From positions 85,524,087 to 85,588,086 of the forward strand of contig JARCOQ010000002.1 in the NCBI GenBank assembly GCA_029207755.1: a DNA stretch of 64,000 nucleotides, read 5' to 3'. This DNA is from Chamaea fasciata. Its lineage: Eukaryota > Chordata > Aves > Passeriformes > Sylviidae. Positions 1-14,219 of this stretch are shown one piece after another. Numbering within the stretch: position 1 is the stretch's first letter; each line of letters starts with the position of its first letter. Made by a program: the position numbers and the translations under genes. The notes beneath the pieces are model-generated. The model was not told the DNA's origin. It ran no database searches and was given only the letters and a program-made list of their open reading frames with translations.

Positions 1-950
1 CTTGTAAGATTTGATTTGAAACATGGCCTTAAAAATTTAGTAAGAGTGGCATCTTTGTGGAAAAATTGAGGGCACATTGCAATAGAACATTTAATTACGG
101 TTTCACAGAAACTAAGTACTTCTTGCTGGCCCTAAATCCTGAATGTTTCCTATGGTTTACTCTGTGTGCTAATTCAATGGCTCTTGTCCAAAATACAGGC
201 ACATGAACAGCAGAACAAGATGCAATTGTGGATCAACCCATTTCTGCATGTGTTGAGCTCACTAGTACTCACGCTATTTAGCTGGCATGGCTTTTGAATT
301 ATCTTTTGCCAAGTGAAGCACATGAGAAAACACCAAAACCAAACACCTCAGGTCTGTGTCTGTCTAAGCTGAGAAATCCCTTCACTTGTTCATCCAAGCT
401 GCATGGTTTCTGCTGGCAAAGACGGATAGAGACAGGGGTAAAACACCCGACTCCTGTTGGTTTGTTTTAAATCTGAACTCCCTGAAATTACCAAAGCAAA
501 ACCAAAACCAACTAAACAACCAAAAAAAGAAAAACAAGAGAAACAAGAAAGAAGAAAAAAATAATCCATGAAAGCTGAGATGACAAGAAATGGAAAGGTA
601 CATATACCACAGAAAAAATAACTGATAGGGAACATCCTTAACAGAAGGAAATGTTTGATGATTTGGGGAATCTGCCTATGTATAATTTATGAATTCCTTA
701 TGGCTGTTTTTTACTATGTAATGCTTTATACTCCGTATGCTAAGAAGACAAGGAAAGGAAGTTAATGTCTGTGCATGAGAAGGTTGATAGCTAAAGATTA
801 TCAGCACCTGAATAGATTTTACCCAAGGATAAAAAAAAAAAGGTTAAGGGCCATGGTTTTTTTCCCCTGCCTCTCCAGAGGGGTCTAGATGTGGAAACTG
901 GAAAATCCCAGAGCAGTGAAAAAAGATATCAGAAACTAATCCTGGGTCTT
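1..950. other. Non-coding stretch, no gene seen
   Basis: AT-rich sequence with no open frame that resembles a protein. Around 478-565 the plus strand is A-rich with C and G and almost no T, a local strand bias like the stronger tract near 39 kb. The overlapping short frames at 382-635 run through this low-complexity tract and are artefacts. No RNA gene or transposon end was recognised. Confidence 0.6.
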
Positions 951-1000
951 AAAAAAAAAAAAAAAAAAAAATAATAATAATAAATAAAAAAAAAATAAAT
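951..1000. repeat. A21 run followed by (TAA)n-type repeat
   Basis: An uninterrupted run of 21 A (951-971) passes directly into ATAATAATAATAAATAA and another A run. Such tails can mark the end of a retroposed sequence on the plus strand, but nothing recognisable lies just upstream and no flanking duplication is evident. It is therefore called a simple repeat. Confidence 0.9.
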
Positions 1001-4000
1001 CACAGATCCTAAGTGAGTCCTGTGAGACTCCAAGGGCCCAGAGACAAAGGCAGCTTGTTTAGGAGAAGAGAGCCTGAAGGCAGCTCTCTGAGCAGAGAGA
1101 CACCAGGGAGGATGAAAGATGCTGCTGCCTGGGAGGGGAGAGAGAGGGAAAGCCAGGCTGAGCCTGGAAGACAGGGTGGAAATGTCATCTTCGGATGCAA
1201 GGGAGCTGAGGAGTGACAGCAAAAAATGATGGGAAAATTTAGACAAGGAAAAGTGTGAAGATCTTTTATTGCTTTGTCGAGAGATACACACTGCTTTTCA
1301 ATCTAAAGGGGAAAAGCCCCAACCACTTATTTTTTTGGAAAGCCTGCAGAACCTGCAGTGGTCACAGAGACTGGACAAAGTAATGCACGCAGCAAATTCA
1401 GGTGGCCTCCTCAGGCTAAGACAAGCCTGCATGCTGGCTGTCCCACAGATAGCAGGATGAACATTGTCCATGTGCTTGGAAAAAGCCTGAAGTGGCTGAA
1501 GTGAAAAACCAGGCTCATGTCCCGATTCCCAGGAAAAATTTGCTTCAAGCATCGTCCTTCTTATGCTGTGAGGCTGCTGCAGCTTCCAGCTTTCTCATCT
1601 GATGAACATGAGAGAGAACCAGCTGCTGCAGCAGCAACTATATTTAGCAGTCTGTTCTGCTATTGATGCATATATACCTGGTACCTTTTGCCTACAATGA
1701 GAATTATTCTGACAAACCACTAGCAGAACATGCCTTTTAGGATTCAGTTCATATTAACAAAATGTCTGAGGAAAATTACCCTCTTTTTGTCCATGGTAAA
1801 TTATTCCAGCTTTTCGTTAATACTCATTAAGTTTTTAAGGGTTGGCATTTTCAGCAAAAAATAGTTTTCACTGACAGAAAAAAGCCACCCAGATAAATGA
1901 AAAAAATGTTTACTCAATTTAATAGGCATGATTTTCTCTTTTGGTGCTCAATTCAAAATCAGGATCTGAAGTCAACAAAGGTTGGATCGGGGTCTACAAT
2001 TTTTTCTAATTGGGCTCTTTTCATTTACATTGGAATACTCTGAAAATGCAGGACCATAATGAACCATTACATATGCGTACATGCAAGATGAGAAAAATTA
2101 ATAATGTCTTGGGTTTGCTCAGTATTTATTCAGCATTCATGAGTAAATAACAAATAACTTGATAATATTAATGAAAAAAAAATCCTGTGGAAAACCCACA
2201 CGGCTGGAGAGAAACTTTTTTACTGTATGAAGCCCACTTTCTCTCCCACCAAGCTATTGTCATTACTCTGAATAACTTCTTTCCCCTCCAAGGGTAAAGT
2301 GACAGGCTAGCAAATTCTATATAAAATTGCATGGTTTTTAATAGAAGCTTGTATGTAAGCCCTTTTATGTCTGGGTGACTTTAAGTATAGTCAATATTAT
2401 TGCAAAAAAAATTAAATTAAATCAGTTCTGTTGGCAAAAATTAGATTTTCAGAAATGTGATGTTTTATGACCATCTTCATTATAATCTGTACAGTGAGAT
2501 GATTTGGACAACTCACTCAGAGGCCCATCATTTCAGAAAACAAAAATTTTGTATATTAAATAACTGTATAATGTCCAAGTATCTCACTTTTGAAGCCCAC
2601 ATGATAGCATGTTGGTTCCTAAGCTATTAAATCTTAAATAACTTTAAGAATGACACAATGCACCATACACAGTAAATGGCATTTAGCAGGAATCATAAAG
2701 GACAGGTACTATGGCATTTTGGTTGGTCAAAACTTGATCAGTATTCGGTCAGTCTCTCTAAAAGTATGTAATTAACATCACCGCAGACAAGCAGCTCTGT
2801 ATGTTCTTGTATTTCCTTCAAAACCAAATTTTACCTCTCACATTTTCAAAGAAAAAAACAACCCAGTATGTCCCAAGGACAAAGAACTACAATGGCAAAA
2901 GCATGCCAAAATATATAGAATTTAAAATGTTAGAGATTTTCAACCACATTTTTTTTGTGCTGTCGCTAGTATTGTGTTGTCCAAAGTCTTTGAGTTTTTG
3001 CACAAGGCAGGAAGAAACCACAGAACATTAGATTGCATCCTTCCTAACACAGTGAGGGGATCACACCTGGGTGCTGGCCCACAGACATTCATATCATTAA
3101 ATCTCTGACAGCAGCATGGTTTTGACTGGGGCCAGATCTCGCAAAGAAAAAACCCTGCATGCCTGGGTTCTCTCCCAACAGGCCGCATGGGTGAAGCCAC
3201 CCTGCTGCAGGGCTGTAAGAGAGCTTAGCTTTTTGGGCACCACGCCATGCTGATTAGCCTCAGGCAAAGAGAACACTTATTAGTCCATTTTACTTATTAG
3301 TACAGACATTGCAATAGAATACTCTTGAAAGTGATTTCATTTCCTTTTATTAGATTCCTCTTCTCTCCCACAATTTTCTTAAAGTCTTTCTGCCAAGTGA
3401 AGCTAACTGCTAACTGATGTGCTGTTCCTAAATATGATTAAATAAGATTAAAAAAGAATATTTCTATCAGCTCCCAAATGAGGAAAGCTGCCTTTCTCAG
3501 ACATAAACAGAGAGCTCGTGCATCCTGGGTCAGACCAAAATGTGGCAGTGGTGGGAGAGTTCCCACTGATCATCTCCAGTTGTGGAAAATCAGGCACCAC
3601 AGAGGAATTTCCTACATATAGGAGAACGTCTACTGAAAATATTAGTGTAGGAGGCAGGAAAAGGTGCATGGCCAAAGCACTTGTCCCAGTGTTGGCCACT
3701 GAAACCCACACCCCAAACTAATGCAGGTTTTCAGAGACACTAGTGAAGGTGGCCCTGGCAAACCAGGGCTGCGTCCGTAGGCGTCAGGGACTGTGGGGTA
3801 ATAATTGCCTCACACTCTGCAGCCACAACTGAAATTTGCAGCCCAGAACACATGGAGTATGGGTTCTGCCTCTCCCCCCATTACTCTATAGCCATCCCTG
3901 GAAACATGACAAAGCAAATGGCAGTGCTGCTTTGGATAGACAGACAATTTAACAGCATCTAGTTACATTCTCTGGTCAGTTCCTTCATGCCTGTTCAATC

Positions 4001-7000
4001 AAGGAGGAAACCATTGTCACCATAAGGTTTACTGCAGGGCTCTGTCATCTCAAGTCACACCTCCCTGTGGTTTCAATTTATTTTGCACAGTCTTACCAAG
4101 AGGGTTGAAAGCCAGTTTTTCTCCAAAGACATCAGCTGAAAGCTCAAGCCCCAGGCTCCCGGCAGTGCAGATACCTGCTATTGCCCAAATTTTATTCTTG
4201 TTTTGTTAGGACTGATAACACACATCCTTTCTAGTTTTATTTTGGTATTAATTTTGTTGGCCTCAGAGGAGCTGTGGCAGGGCTATACAAAATGAGGATC
4301 TATCTGGCCCTTTGCCCTTAATAACAAGGATTCATTTCTCTGAATTGGAACAAGATGGCGATTGTGCTTTTCTCCCCAGCTTTGTGAAACACTCTAAACA
4401 GAGGGAAAAATCAGTAAGTATTTTACTGTACTACTTTGCATAGCAGAGAGGCTGGATAATTCATTCTGGATTCTCTCTTGCTTTGTCAAATAACAGGGTT
4501 TATACAGTTGTTACAAAACAGCAATTTTTAAAATTAATTCCACCAAATTAGCACTGTAGTGTTTAATTTTTATACTGACCTGCCTTTCCCTAACACAAAG
4601 CCTTTACACACCAGCTTCTTGACTTCTAAAAGGAACATGGGTCTTTTTTGTCTGTAGCACCCTATTCGGTTCTAAGAAGACCAGGTTTTTCTGTATTAGA
4701 AAAAGTCAGCGCCCCAGCACATGGGTGGCTAATGGCACAGAATGTGCCTCCACATCCTGCACTGGCACCTGAAGACTGAAAGATGGATTACCTTGGAGTG
4801 GTGTTAGTTCTAAGTTATAGTCCCACATATAAGTTTCTAGCTAGATCTCCTATTTCTACTAGAACTTTTTTTTGTCTTTTTAAGGTGGTATTTATTAACT
4901 GACATCAAGATTTACTATGTTCAAGTTTTAAATATACAGCATAATTCAAACCTCAGATTCCTTTGAGAGAGTATTTTCAACAAAAACAATGGAAGCAGCA
5001 AAAATCCAAGAGTGACAATTCAGGGGAACAGCTGATGTACAACTAATTTATGGTTGGTTGACATTACCAGTGTTAGTATAGAATTTTATGCATTTTACAT
5101 GGTGTTCTGTACATCAGACTCTATCTGTTAAGGGTCAGGGAAGCAATATTTACATGTCTAGGTTTAAAATGTTGGCTGTGAATGTTTATTGACAGTTGGA
5201 AACCACAATGTGGGCAATAAAAAGGATGTGCCATGCATGGTGGCCAAACCAGGAGCAAGTTCTATTCAGATGAGCTAAAAATAAGTAACAGATTACCTGG
5301 AGAGGAATTCTGGTGATCTGAGAAAGCACAAAAAGGGACAAAATGCAAAGTAAGCAATCTCCCTTCACCCTTTTGGATGGAGAAAGACCCTGGCTTAAGC
5401 CGACACACAGAGATAGTCCAAGGTATCACATACAGAGGGTGTGTCCTGAAATTTCCATGGTGTGAGGAGTCAAGAGGATGGTGGTATACACAGGTATGGC
5501 TGTCTGTAATCACTGCAGCTTATGTCGACAAAGACAAAATATCTTTAGCCCTGGTACTGCTGCTAATTTTGCTCTAACAGCACAAGGTACCGTATGGACT
5601 GCTAATTCTCACTGAGAAGCTGGAGAAGCTCCAGGCAGAGCTTGCTGAAGCTCTACAGTGCTGCTATCCACACCACAACTAGTACCCAGGCTGGCTGGAG
5701 GGAAGCTGACAAAGCTACAGTGACTGCTCAGAAAAGGCACTGTGCAGATGAGCTGGGTGTACGTGTGGGAAGAAAGGCAATGTTTATAGGTGAGTACTGC
5801 AGGTTGGATTGAACAGCTCAAAACGTGTCTTAGTGTTTCTGGGATTTAGTACCTTGAGTGCAATGCTAGATTTCCCGAACGCTCTTGGGTACGTATGATT
5901 TTTTATTTATTTGAGTACAAAAGACACAAAGAATACTGAAGAAATGCAATGAACAGAATACATCAACCAAAATAATGCTTTAATTGCTCTGAAATTTAGG
6001 ATACTAAAAGCAAAGCCATGCTGTGGAAGTTCTTTTGAAAGACTGCAATGAAAAGAAGTGATATTTTATGCATCTGATACATTATTTAACACGATTCTGA
6101 CACTTCGGAGTACTTCTGTATTCAATGAGACTAATCGAGTGTCTGCAAACTGGGGCTGCTTGTAAGTCTCCATACCTTCTCTCCTCCACCATCTCTCTTT
6201 TGCCTGAAGTTGGTGTGCTCCTCCAGAAACCTTTCCAGGAGTTTCCCACCAGGTTCAGTCATAACAGCTAACCTGAACTTCTCCACAAAGGTGCTGGTCT
6301 GAGGCTGGCCTTCTCACCTCCCTCTTAATGTTGCCCAGCAATTTCTTCACAGCAGAGACTGCAAAGAAATGCTCAGCAAGCGCAGAGGCAGCTATTGCTC
6401 GAGCGCTGCGCAGCAAAGTGGGTCTCATTCCACCTGTAGGGTTTTGCCTCTACTTTGGAAAGCAACAGGAGTGTTTAGAAATATACTGCTGATTACCATA
6501 TTTGTGTTCTGTAATTCTTCACATGTCCAAATCCACCAGGAGCTTAACCAGAGCCAGTGGGATCTTACAGCCATTAACGTTTACAAGGCAGCAGCTCACA
6601 GTTGTTGAACTAACAACCTACCTCTAAGAAACTGATTTTTCTCCCCTCTAAGTATTGACACGTGCTCCGCTGACTGTGATGCTTATTCACAGTGACAGTG
6701 TGTTTGGTAGAATTTCATGTTTTCACAGGATTTGTCTTGTGCAGACATTTTCTAATTTACCTCTGCTCTTGTTTTAATTCAATCAGTTGATGGAGTGCAG
6801 CTGATCTCATGGCACATATGGCTGTTCAGGTTTGAAAAAAGGCCCTGAATATTTGATGGGTCGATCCTTAATGCTTTCTGCTAAAGAATTAGCAAGACTG
6901 CTAATGAGCCAAGGGAACCCAGTGTGGGGAAGGGAAAATACAGAATTAGATTCTGTTTACATTCTTTTTTTAAATGTTGCTCAAATAAGAAGTGCAGTGC

Positions 7001-7887
7001 TTTACACACTCTGATTAGATTCACAGGATAGAGAGAGTCAAGTTAATCACTTAACAAAGCCATCGCACTTAAAACGTCATTTACATAAGTGGGATGTCCT
7101 GCAGCCATGAGGAGTCACAACCTATTTCAAGGCCATCTGTGGGTGCTTATCCCTCCCTGCACAGGAGGTTCGTGGCACCACAGAGAGCTGTCCTTCGCTG
7201 GGGCGGATGTTCACAGCTGGAGTCCATGGCCTTTCATTGCCTCCCAATGGCTTTTTCTATCTCCTCTGAAAGAAATTATCTGTCCTCCACTGCAGACCCC
7301 AGCCTGTCTCCCCACTGCTCCATGCCATTCCAAAGGAACTGGCTTTTTCTGTGATAACTGGTTTTTCTCCAGCCCTTTCTCTGCATTCATGTTGCTCCTC
7401 CAGCTTCCTGCTGTCTTCACATTCTGCAGCCAAACACTGTTTGCAGGCCAAACACTCAAATTATGCCTCTCTCTACCCAGTTCAATGACACTGCTCGTGT
7501 CAACACAAAAAAAATCCAGGGAATTCACAAGGAACCTCTTCAATAATCAAAAGCTCAGCTTGCCTGTGGGTTTCCTTCCAACAAAGCTACCACAGCTCTA
7601 GGAAATCACAGCTAAGACTGTAAGAATAGCCAGATCAATCTCCACTTAGCTTACAAATCAAGAACTGCCTGCACTCAACACACTCCCCGACTTCTTAAAT
7701 CCATAGCAAATATTCTCAGAGTGCATCCTGTACTGGCTGCAACAGTTAACTTAGTGAAGAGGCAGAACTCCTGTTGCTCCTGTTCTTTGAAGGTACTACA
7801 GTAAAATAAATGTTTACTTTAAAACCCACTGGTCATAACAAAATACACACACTCATAAAGTCAAATAGAAATCAGCCAAAATTACTG
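1001..7887. other. 6.9-kb non-coding stretch, no gene seen
   Basis: Unique-looking AT-rich sequence without a recognisable gene, RNA or transposon. Scattered frames of 60-170 codons occur on both strands. The largest, at 7089-7601 plus, has no family signature; it has a skewed Ser/Leu/Pro/Phe content typical of chance frames. A weak similarity to the reverse strand of a CR1 tail near 3515-3540 was noticed but does not extend. Confidence 0.55.
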
Positions 7888-8399
7888 TCATAGAATCATA
7901 GACTCATAGAATGGTTTGAGTCAGAAGGGGCCTTCCAGATCTAATTCCAACCCTCCTGCCAGGGGCAGGGACACCTTCCATGAGACCAGGTTGCTTAGGG
8001 CCCCATCCAACCTGGTGTTAACACCTCCAGGGATGAGGAATCCACAGCTTCTCTGGGCAACCTGTTCCAGTGCCTCCCCACTCTCAGAGTAAAGAATTTT
8101 TTTCTAGTATCTGATCTAAACCTAATCTCTTTTAGTTTTAATCAATTCCCCCTTGTCCTGTCACTACATGCTCTTGTGGGCAGTCTTTCTCTTTCTTTCT
8201 TGTAGGCTTCCTCTAGGTACCGGAAGGCTGTAATTCAGTCACCCCTAAGCCATCTCTTTTCCAGGCTGAACAATACCAGTTTTCTCAGCCTTTACTCACA
8301 GGAGAGGTGCTCCATCCCTCCACCAATCAACTTGGTGGCCTCCTCTGGATTTGCTCCAACAGATTGATGTCCTTTCTCTGCTGGGGACCCCAGAAATGA
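7888..8399 (-). mobile_element. CR1 LINE copy 1, 5'-truncated, minus strand
   Basis: The low-coordinate end reads TCATAGAATCATAG and a further TCATAGAAT. This is the reverse complement of the octamer repeat that ends avian CR1 elements, so the element runs on the minus strand. It continues through the well-known 3' UTR and C-terminal region (blocks near 7960 CTGCCAGGGGCAGGGACACC, 8060 GGGCAACCTGTTCCAGTGCC and 8380 GCTGGGGACCCCAGA). Similarity stops at about 8399, so roughly 510 bp remain of a multi-kilobase parent. Two extra pyrimidine-rich bits (8187-8203) break the alignment. Family membership is from recognised CR1 consensus features; the subfamily is not assigned. Confidence 0.93.
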
Positions 8400-11300
8400 A
8401 GTAATCTTGCTTAGCCAGCCTGTGTTTTAGCAAGGAAGTGAATAGGTTGGCTTTGGCAACGTCTCAGGAACTCACATAGCAACTGCTCCATGCAGGGTGG
8501 AACAAAGTGCACGTGTACTACTATTTGTGTAGTCTTAATTTTTATTTTCCACACCAAAGTTTTCTATCATGTCCTCCATGAACAATGCAAAACTTACAAG
8601 GAATTGTCTTTTAAATCTACTAGCAAGAAATGAGGCTTTTCTCTCATGTTTGGACATTTCATCTGTAACTTGGTCTTACTGGAGTTATTTACATTGAAGG
8701 CTCTCTTAGAAGTTTCTCTATCCTCAAAGTGTGTGCCTGCAGCTGGACAGAGAAGTCAGTACACTTTGAAGAAGCTGCCATAAATTAGTACATGGGGTTA
8801 GATGAGGTTCAGGATTCCTGCAGTGATTATAAACTCTACAGGAGACCTTACAACAGCTCCAATCTCAACAGGGTTACTATCTTGTTAATCAACCTCCTTC
8901 AGGACTGGAAGATGTTCCGTGTTTCAGTACCTGGGGGCATTCTCTGGAAGCTGCAGTTTAGTGCAGAAGGATCTGTCAGTTTACAAAGTCTATAGAGCTT
9001 TGATACATTTGGAAAACAACATCAAAAAAGGCTAGACTTAAGCTCTGGCAACCTGTGTTGCAGAAGACAGCAAAAACCCTATAAAATCTTGACACAGTTA
9101 GTGCAACATCAGATTTGGTGATTTTAAAGCTACGCCTAAATTGATTTGCAGCCCAGGTCCAGATGTTACCTCTGGCCATGGCCACATCCTGGAACCAGAG
9201 GGTGACAAGATCCATGCACAAACCTTCTCACCTCTTGGGGGAAGGGAACACAGGGAAGGAGATGGAGCAGGCCTGGGGCACACTTACTCCTGTCCTAATC
9301 CTTGACTGAGGAAACATGGACATGCCATGGAAGTATCTGTTTCATGGAAAAGCCACAGCCTGACTTGTGCAGGGAACACATCACCTAGAAAGATAGGATG
9401 TTTTCTGCTCTGTGTTGTGCAAGAGGCAGCTCTTGCACAAGAGGTTCCTTAGAAGGATGAATTTTAAGCATCTTCTTCCTTTTCCAGATGCTTCGTAAAC
9501 TAGGGGTGGCCCTTCCCATAATAAACACATTCCAGTGGGCCGTCCAGCTTTTCTGAGGGGAGCACAAGTATTGCAGCTGCTGTGGCTTTTCATTGTCTGC
9601 CTGTGGGTACCTGTATAGCAACTTCATTTATTCTGTTTGAAAAGAAGCTAAACTTTGGCTTTATGATGTGAATAGCACCTCCCACAAAAACATGGAAATG
9701 GCATTCCCTATAAACAGTCTGTTTCAGAAAAGTTGAAAATTTGTGTTACAACTTCATGGATCGGCTCAGGACAAAAAGAGGACATGGAGAGGGATGGAAA
9801 TGTCTATATGCCAGTAAATTACAAAGTGAGCAGCAAAGGCACATTTTTACTGTCGTTGTTTTCAGTATTTACCAGTGACAACAACCACTGCAGATCTGGA
9901 TTTGTATTATGAGAGTACCTAACCACTGCTCTTGTAAAACACAGCAGTTTCTTGACATAGAAAATCCACTTTTCAATACAAAAGAGAGCAGATGGATATA
10001 TCTGACCTGACAGAGTGCTACAAGAAACATTTGGGACAAAAATGTTCAAGCATAAGAAACAGTGGTAGAGCCCTGACCTCACCACTGGTTTTCCATCATC
10101 CTTGGGAAAAAAAGCAACCCCTTAAGATTGGGAAGTAGCTGTGGAGTTGATTGGGAAAGTTTTCATTGTTTTGGAGATGCACCTTACTATCTTCAGTCAT
10201 AGAGTGACAGTCATTTCTTCTCAGATGGGGTCTCTTACATACCCATCTTCCTCTGTGTGGAAGGAATTGTTCCTCTTCTACATTTTTGCTTAATTGCATG
10301 AGCCAAACTACAGAAACGAAAGGAGGAAGACCAGTTTCTCTGACTGTTCATTTTAAAAGCCTCGTATGAAAAGGGGAGTCTAAGCCTCACATCACACCAT
10401 GAATTCATTGTATCTGTCACTAGTTTGTAATAAACCAGAAGGAACTGTGGCTTGGGCTTGTTGAATACCCACCTAAGTCCTAACAAAGCCTACTTTGTAA
10501 GTGTTAGCTAAGTAAAAACTCTGCCAGTGAACTCATAAGCAATACATCATTATCACCCTTTGATAAACTCTTTGTCCTGTTTAAGAATTGAAAGCTGCAT
10601 TTAACATCTTGAGAGAGAATGGAGAAATGCCTTTAGAAACAACAGACTTAATGCACGGCTAACCTCCAAACCAAATATTTATAACCCTGTAGTTTATGAA
10701 TCATCAGAAATATTTGGGTGGTGGAATATCCAAGAGGTAGAAGCACATACAGCAACAGGGAGGTTTTATCATTCCATCTACCTTGCTTTGTGTTTCAATC
10801 ACTATTACATCAGATTTTTAAGCATTGCAAATTATTGAATTATCCTTTTGGAAAAAGAACCAAAATAACCATGAGTTAAAATATTATGGAAAAGTTTCAT
10901 TGTTTATAAATATTTCTACCACAGAAAGTAATCAATATCCAAGCTGATTCAAGCCAAGATCTGTCTGGACATGTATAAATTTGGTTCATGAAAACAAACT
11001 AGAAATTACTAAGATAAAAGAAATAATAATGAAATACGGAAGTAACTACAGATTTTGCACTTTGTCATTATACAACGGACATAATGAAAATAATGACATT
11101 ACATAATTAAATCCAGGTGGAAAATGACCTTCCTAGACCTCCCCTCAAAATTAAGATTTTTGACAGTCATGATTAATGGAAACATGCACTTTGCATGGTT
11201 TGTAAACCTGAAACATCATTGTACATTTCAGTTTATAATTTATCCCATTATCTGCTTCTCCATGCATGAAGGTCAGCTGTACAGGCATAAAGTAGCAGTG

Positions 11301-14219
11301 AAAACCACAGGCTTTGAAAGGTTGTTCTCACAGATTTTTCAATTACTTTTCATGAGGAAATAATTTTGCCTACTTTTTCCTTGGAAAGATGACAATCTAA
11401 AGGAGGAAAGTTTTAACAGCAGTAATTGCAATATTCTTGCTATTCTCTTGTCTTTTCAGAGCAAACAAAATGGGACTGGGAAAAGAAGATTTTTCAGGAT
11501 TCCTACCCGCAATATTTCTTCAATGCAGCTGTTATCTCCTGTTCCACTGTCCTGTAAACAAAATGAGAAGACAGTTTGTTTGTGTTTTAAAAAGAAATAA
11601 CAAATAGGTCTGAGAACGTGGTTGTCACATGAAATATACTCTGACCTCTATTACAGTTTCAAAATGAGGCCAAGTCTTTCCAGCATCTGAAAAGTTGCAC
11701 TGCTTAAAATTCTCAAGTTATTCCCCATCAGCACCACAGGAAGATGCAATATTTACCGTGTTCACATATGATTGTAACATGTTTCTATGAATTCAATAGA
11801 CTTTTTTCACACCACCTTTGGGTGCTGTTCCTGCAGTTTTGGCTCTACTGCGTGTGAGTAGGCAGAAGAAAAGAAGTTACTGCATGTACATGGATCCAAT
11901 GCGCACTTATTTATATCAAATAAATAACACCTTTCCACATCCTTTGTGCAGCAAAGCTCAGCAGTGACACTGTCTGTGCAAAGTCTGAGGATGTATAGGG
12001 TAGAGGCCCCTGTGATGCCGAGGGGAGAGCTGCAGAGATTGCAACGCTGGCAGCAATACTGAGCATGGGCACAGCAGCCCTGAGAAGCTGTGATTTCCCA
12101 AAATGCCGACTCTAAGCCCACCCATACATTGTGGGACTGAGGGCGCAGAAGAATTCGACTCTCCCAAGCAGTCTGACTCACTCCAGAGCTACTCTGCAGA
12201 GAGGAAATCAGAGATTTGGCAGGGCAGCTATACTCCTGCAGGAATCAGCCAGACGGTGCCAAACCTACGTGTTCAGCCTGGGTGTTCACTGGGACCCAAA
12301 CTTCAGCCAGCAAGGACACGGCAGTGTGGGACACATAACCCCCTCCCTCCTGCATGCCCTCTGCCCACAGTTTGCTCATACTGGGAAGAGAGGGCACACT
12401 TGGATGGAGGTACTGATGCCAAGAGGGTGCACATCTCCTACAACTCTCCACAAGATAGAGGTGGCTGCTGCATCCAGCAAGCTGTCTGGGGACTTCCTTC
12501 ACCACACTATACTCCCTGCCAATCCCCCAAAGAAGGCTTTCTTCTTTTTGCAGAACAGAACTAACTCAGGAAGCAGGGGACTGGGGCTTGAGGTCTCTAC
12601 ATGTGGGAAAGGGGGATAGAAAAAAATCCATCTGGTAATAACTGTACCCAAAGAACAAGCAGAGAGGTGAGCTGGACTTCTCTTGTTTTCAAAAAAACCC
12701 TGGATACTCTAAATTTTCAGGTGTGCACGTGGAGATATATCAAAGCAATTTGTTTTTCCAAACTGCTGAGCTCTTCTCATCTGGAAGTCAGACTTCTCTA
12801 CCACGTCTGTATTTGTGCACCAAAAAAATCACAAGGCATTTTCAAAAATGGATACCTTTACCTACTAAAGCCAAATGATCACACTGACCAATCTGTGCGA
12901 GTCCTGGACACTTTTACCACCACTCCTCAAGCTGAGCTGAGAGACTGAGGAGATCTGGATCTCCAGCTGCCTAAAGCCCACCAGCTGTAACCAAGGTCAG
13001 GAGAACAGCCATGCATATGCAAAAGAACAATTTATGCTTTCTAATTTTTTGTGGCTGTTTTTTCATGCCAGTTCATAGAAAGTCATAAGTGCTTTATTGT
13101 CTGCACTCCTACTAAATCTTTGCTGAATATGGTCCTTGATTGTTAAACAAATGAATCACATTAACTCTTCTTGGTGAAACACAGTCCATCAGTTTTACAG
13201 TTCACTACAAATTACACTGCTGATTTCGAAGGCAAAGGTACTAAACATGTGGTGAAGTCAGACTTTGGAGAATTACTCATATCTGATATATGGATGCTGA
13301 AGAGCAGCTGCTGCCCTGAGCAGATAGTTGTGTTCTGACCTCAGTCGTGCCCCTGAGGAGCTGCACAGCACCATGTGTGATATTCCTGTCACAGGAGCAG
13401 GAGGACAAGTGTTCATGTTGCCAAGTGAACTTAGCAAGATGGAGAGAAACAACAATCTCTGCATATTTAATAATATAAAAACTAATATTAGATAATTGCT
13501 ATTTCTCTCTTCTCTGTGAGTTTCTATCTACTTTTTCCCTTTCCTTTCCCAAGCCCCAGTTTGTTCACTTGTAATCCCACTAACAGTGGAGAGTAAAGCC
13601 CTCGTCATGAGTGCCTTGTTTACAAAGCAACAAATTCACTGCCATCCTTAAGTTCTCTGTTCTAGTCTATTGCTGTTTTACAGAAGAAGGGACAAGATGA
13701 CCATATGATCTTATGCTGTATAGAATATGCGGAACGGATGATAAAATGATGATCTCACTCCGTGAGGATAAAAACACTAAATGTGAATTTGGCAACAGGG
13801 TTTTTCAGACTAGGATTAGGAACAAGTGTCTGTAACAAAATTAAATAACTCTCCTAGAAGTGTAGTGAAATAAATCTGCAAATACTCATCAGCAAGAAAT
13901 TTTGCTTTCTATTACCCCAGAACTAAAACTTTAGCCTTTCTTTCTAGCCCATCATCTCTCTAAACAGGAAGTAAAAACTTTTCACATCTCTCTCTCTCTC
14001 AATATCACCATGCAGCCTTTCAAAGGGTGAAAAATAAGCTGGAAACACAAAACCGAAGACAAGGTGTGTAAAACTGATATAATATTTGGGGAAACCCCCC
14101 TCAATTTCTATATTTTCCTTTTTGTTTTTCATCGAGTGCCAAATACTAATTTATTTTTGCTTTGAATACTTACAAAGATCAACATTATTGCTGATATCAA
14201 ACTTTCTCGAACATCCACT
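8400..14219. other. 5.8-kb non-coding stretch, no gene seen
   Basis: No recognisable gene or transposon. Several overlapping frames at 12.1-12.6 kb reflect a more GC-rich patch on both strands and match no family I know. At 11440-11459 there is a good polypyrimidine tract ending in CAG, followed by a 45-codon frame; it is reported as a weak lead, not as a gene. 10.5-11.3 kb is AT-rich and unique-looking. A short (TC)n tract lies near 13988-14000. Confidence 0.5.

Noticed and set aside
3515..3600. GGGTCAGACCAAAATG resembling the reverse of an old CR1 tail
   Set aside because: Similarity does not extend beyond about 20 bases.
7089..7601. 170-codon plus frame
   Set aside because: No family signature, overlapping frames on both strands, chance-like composition.
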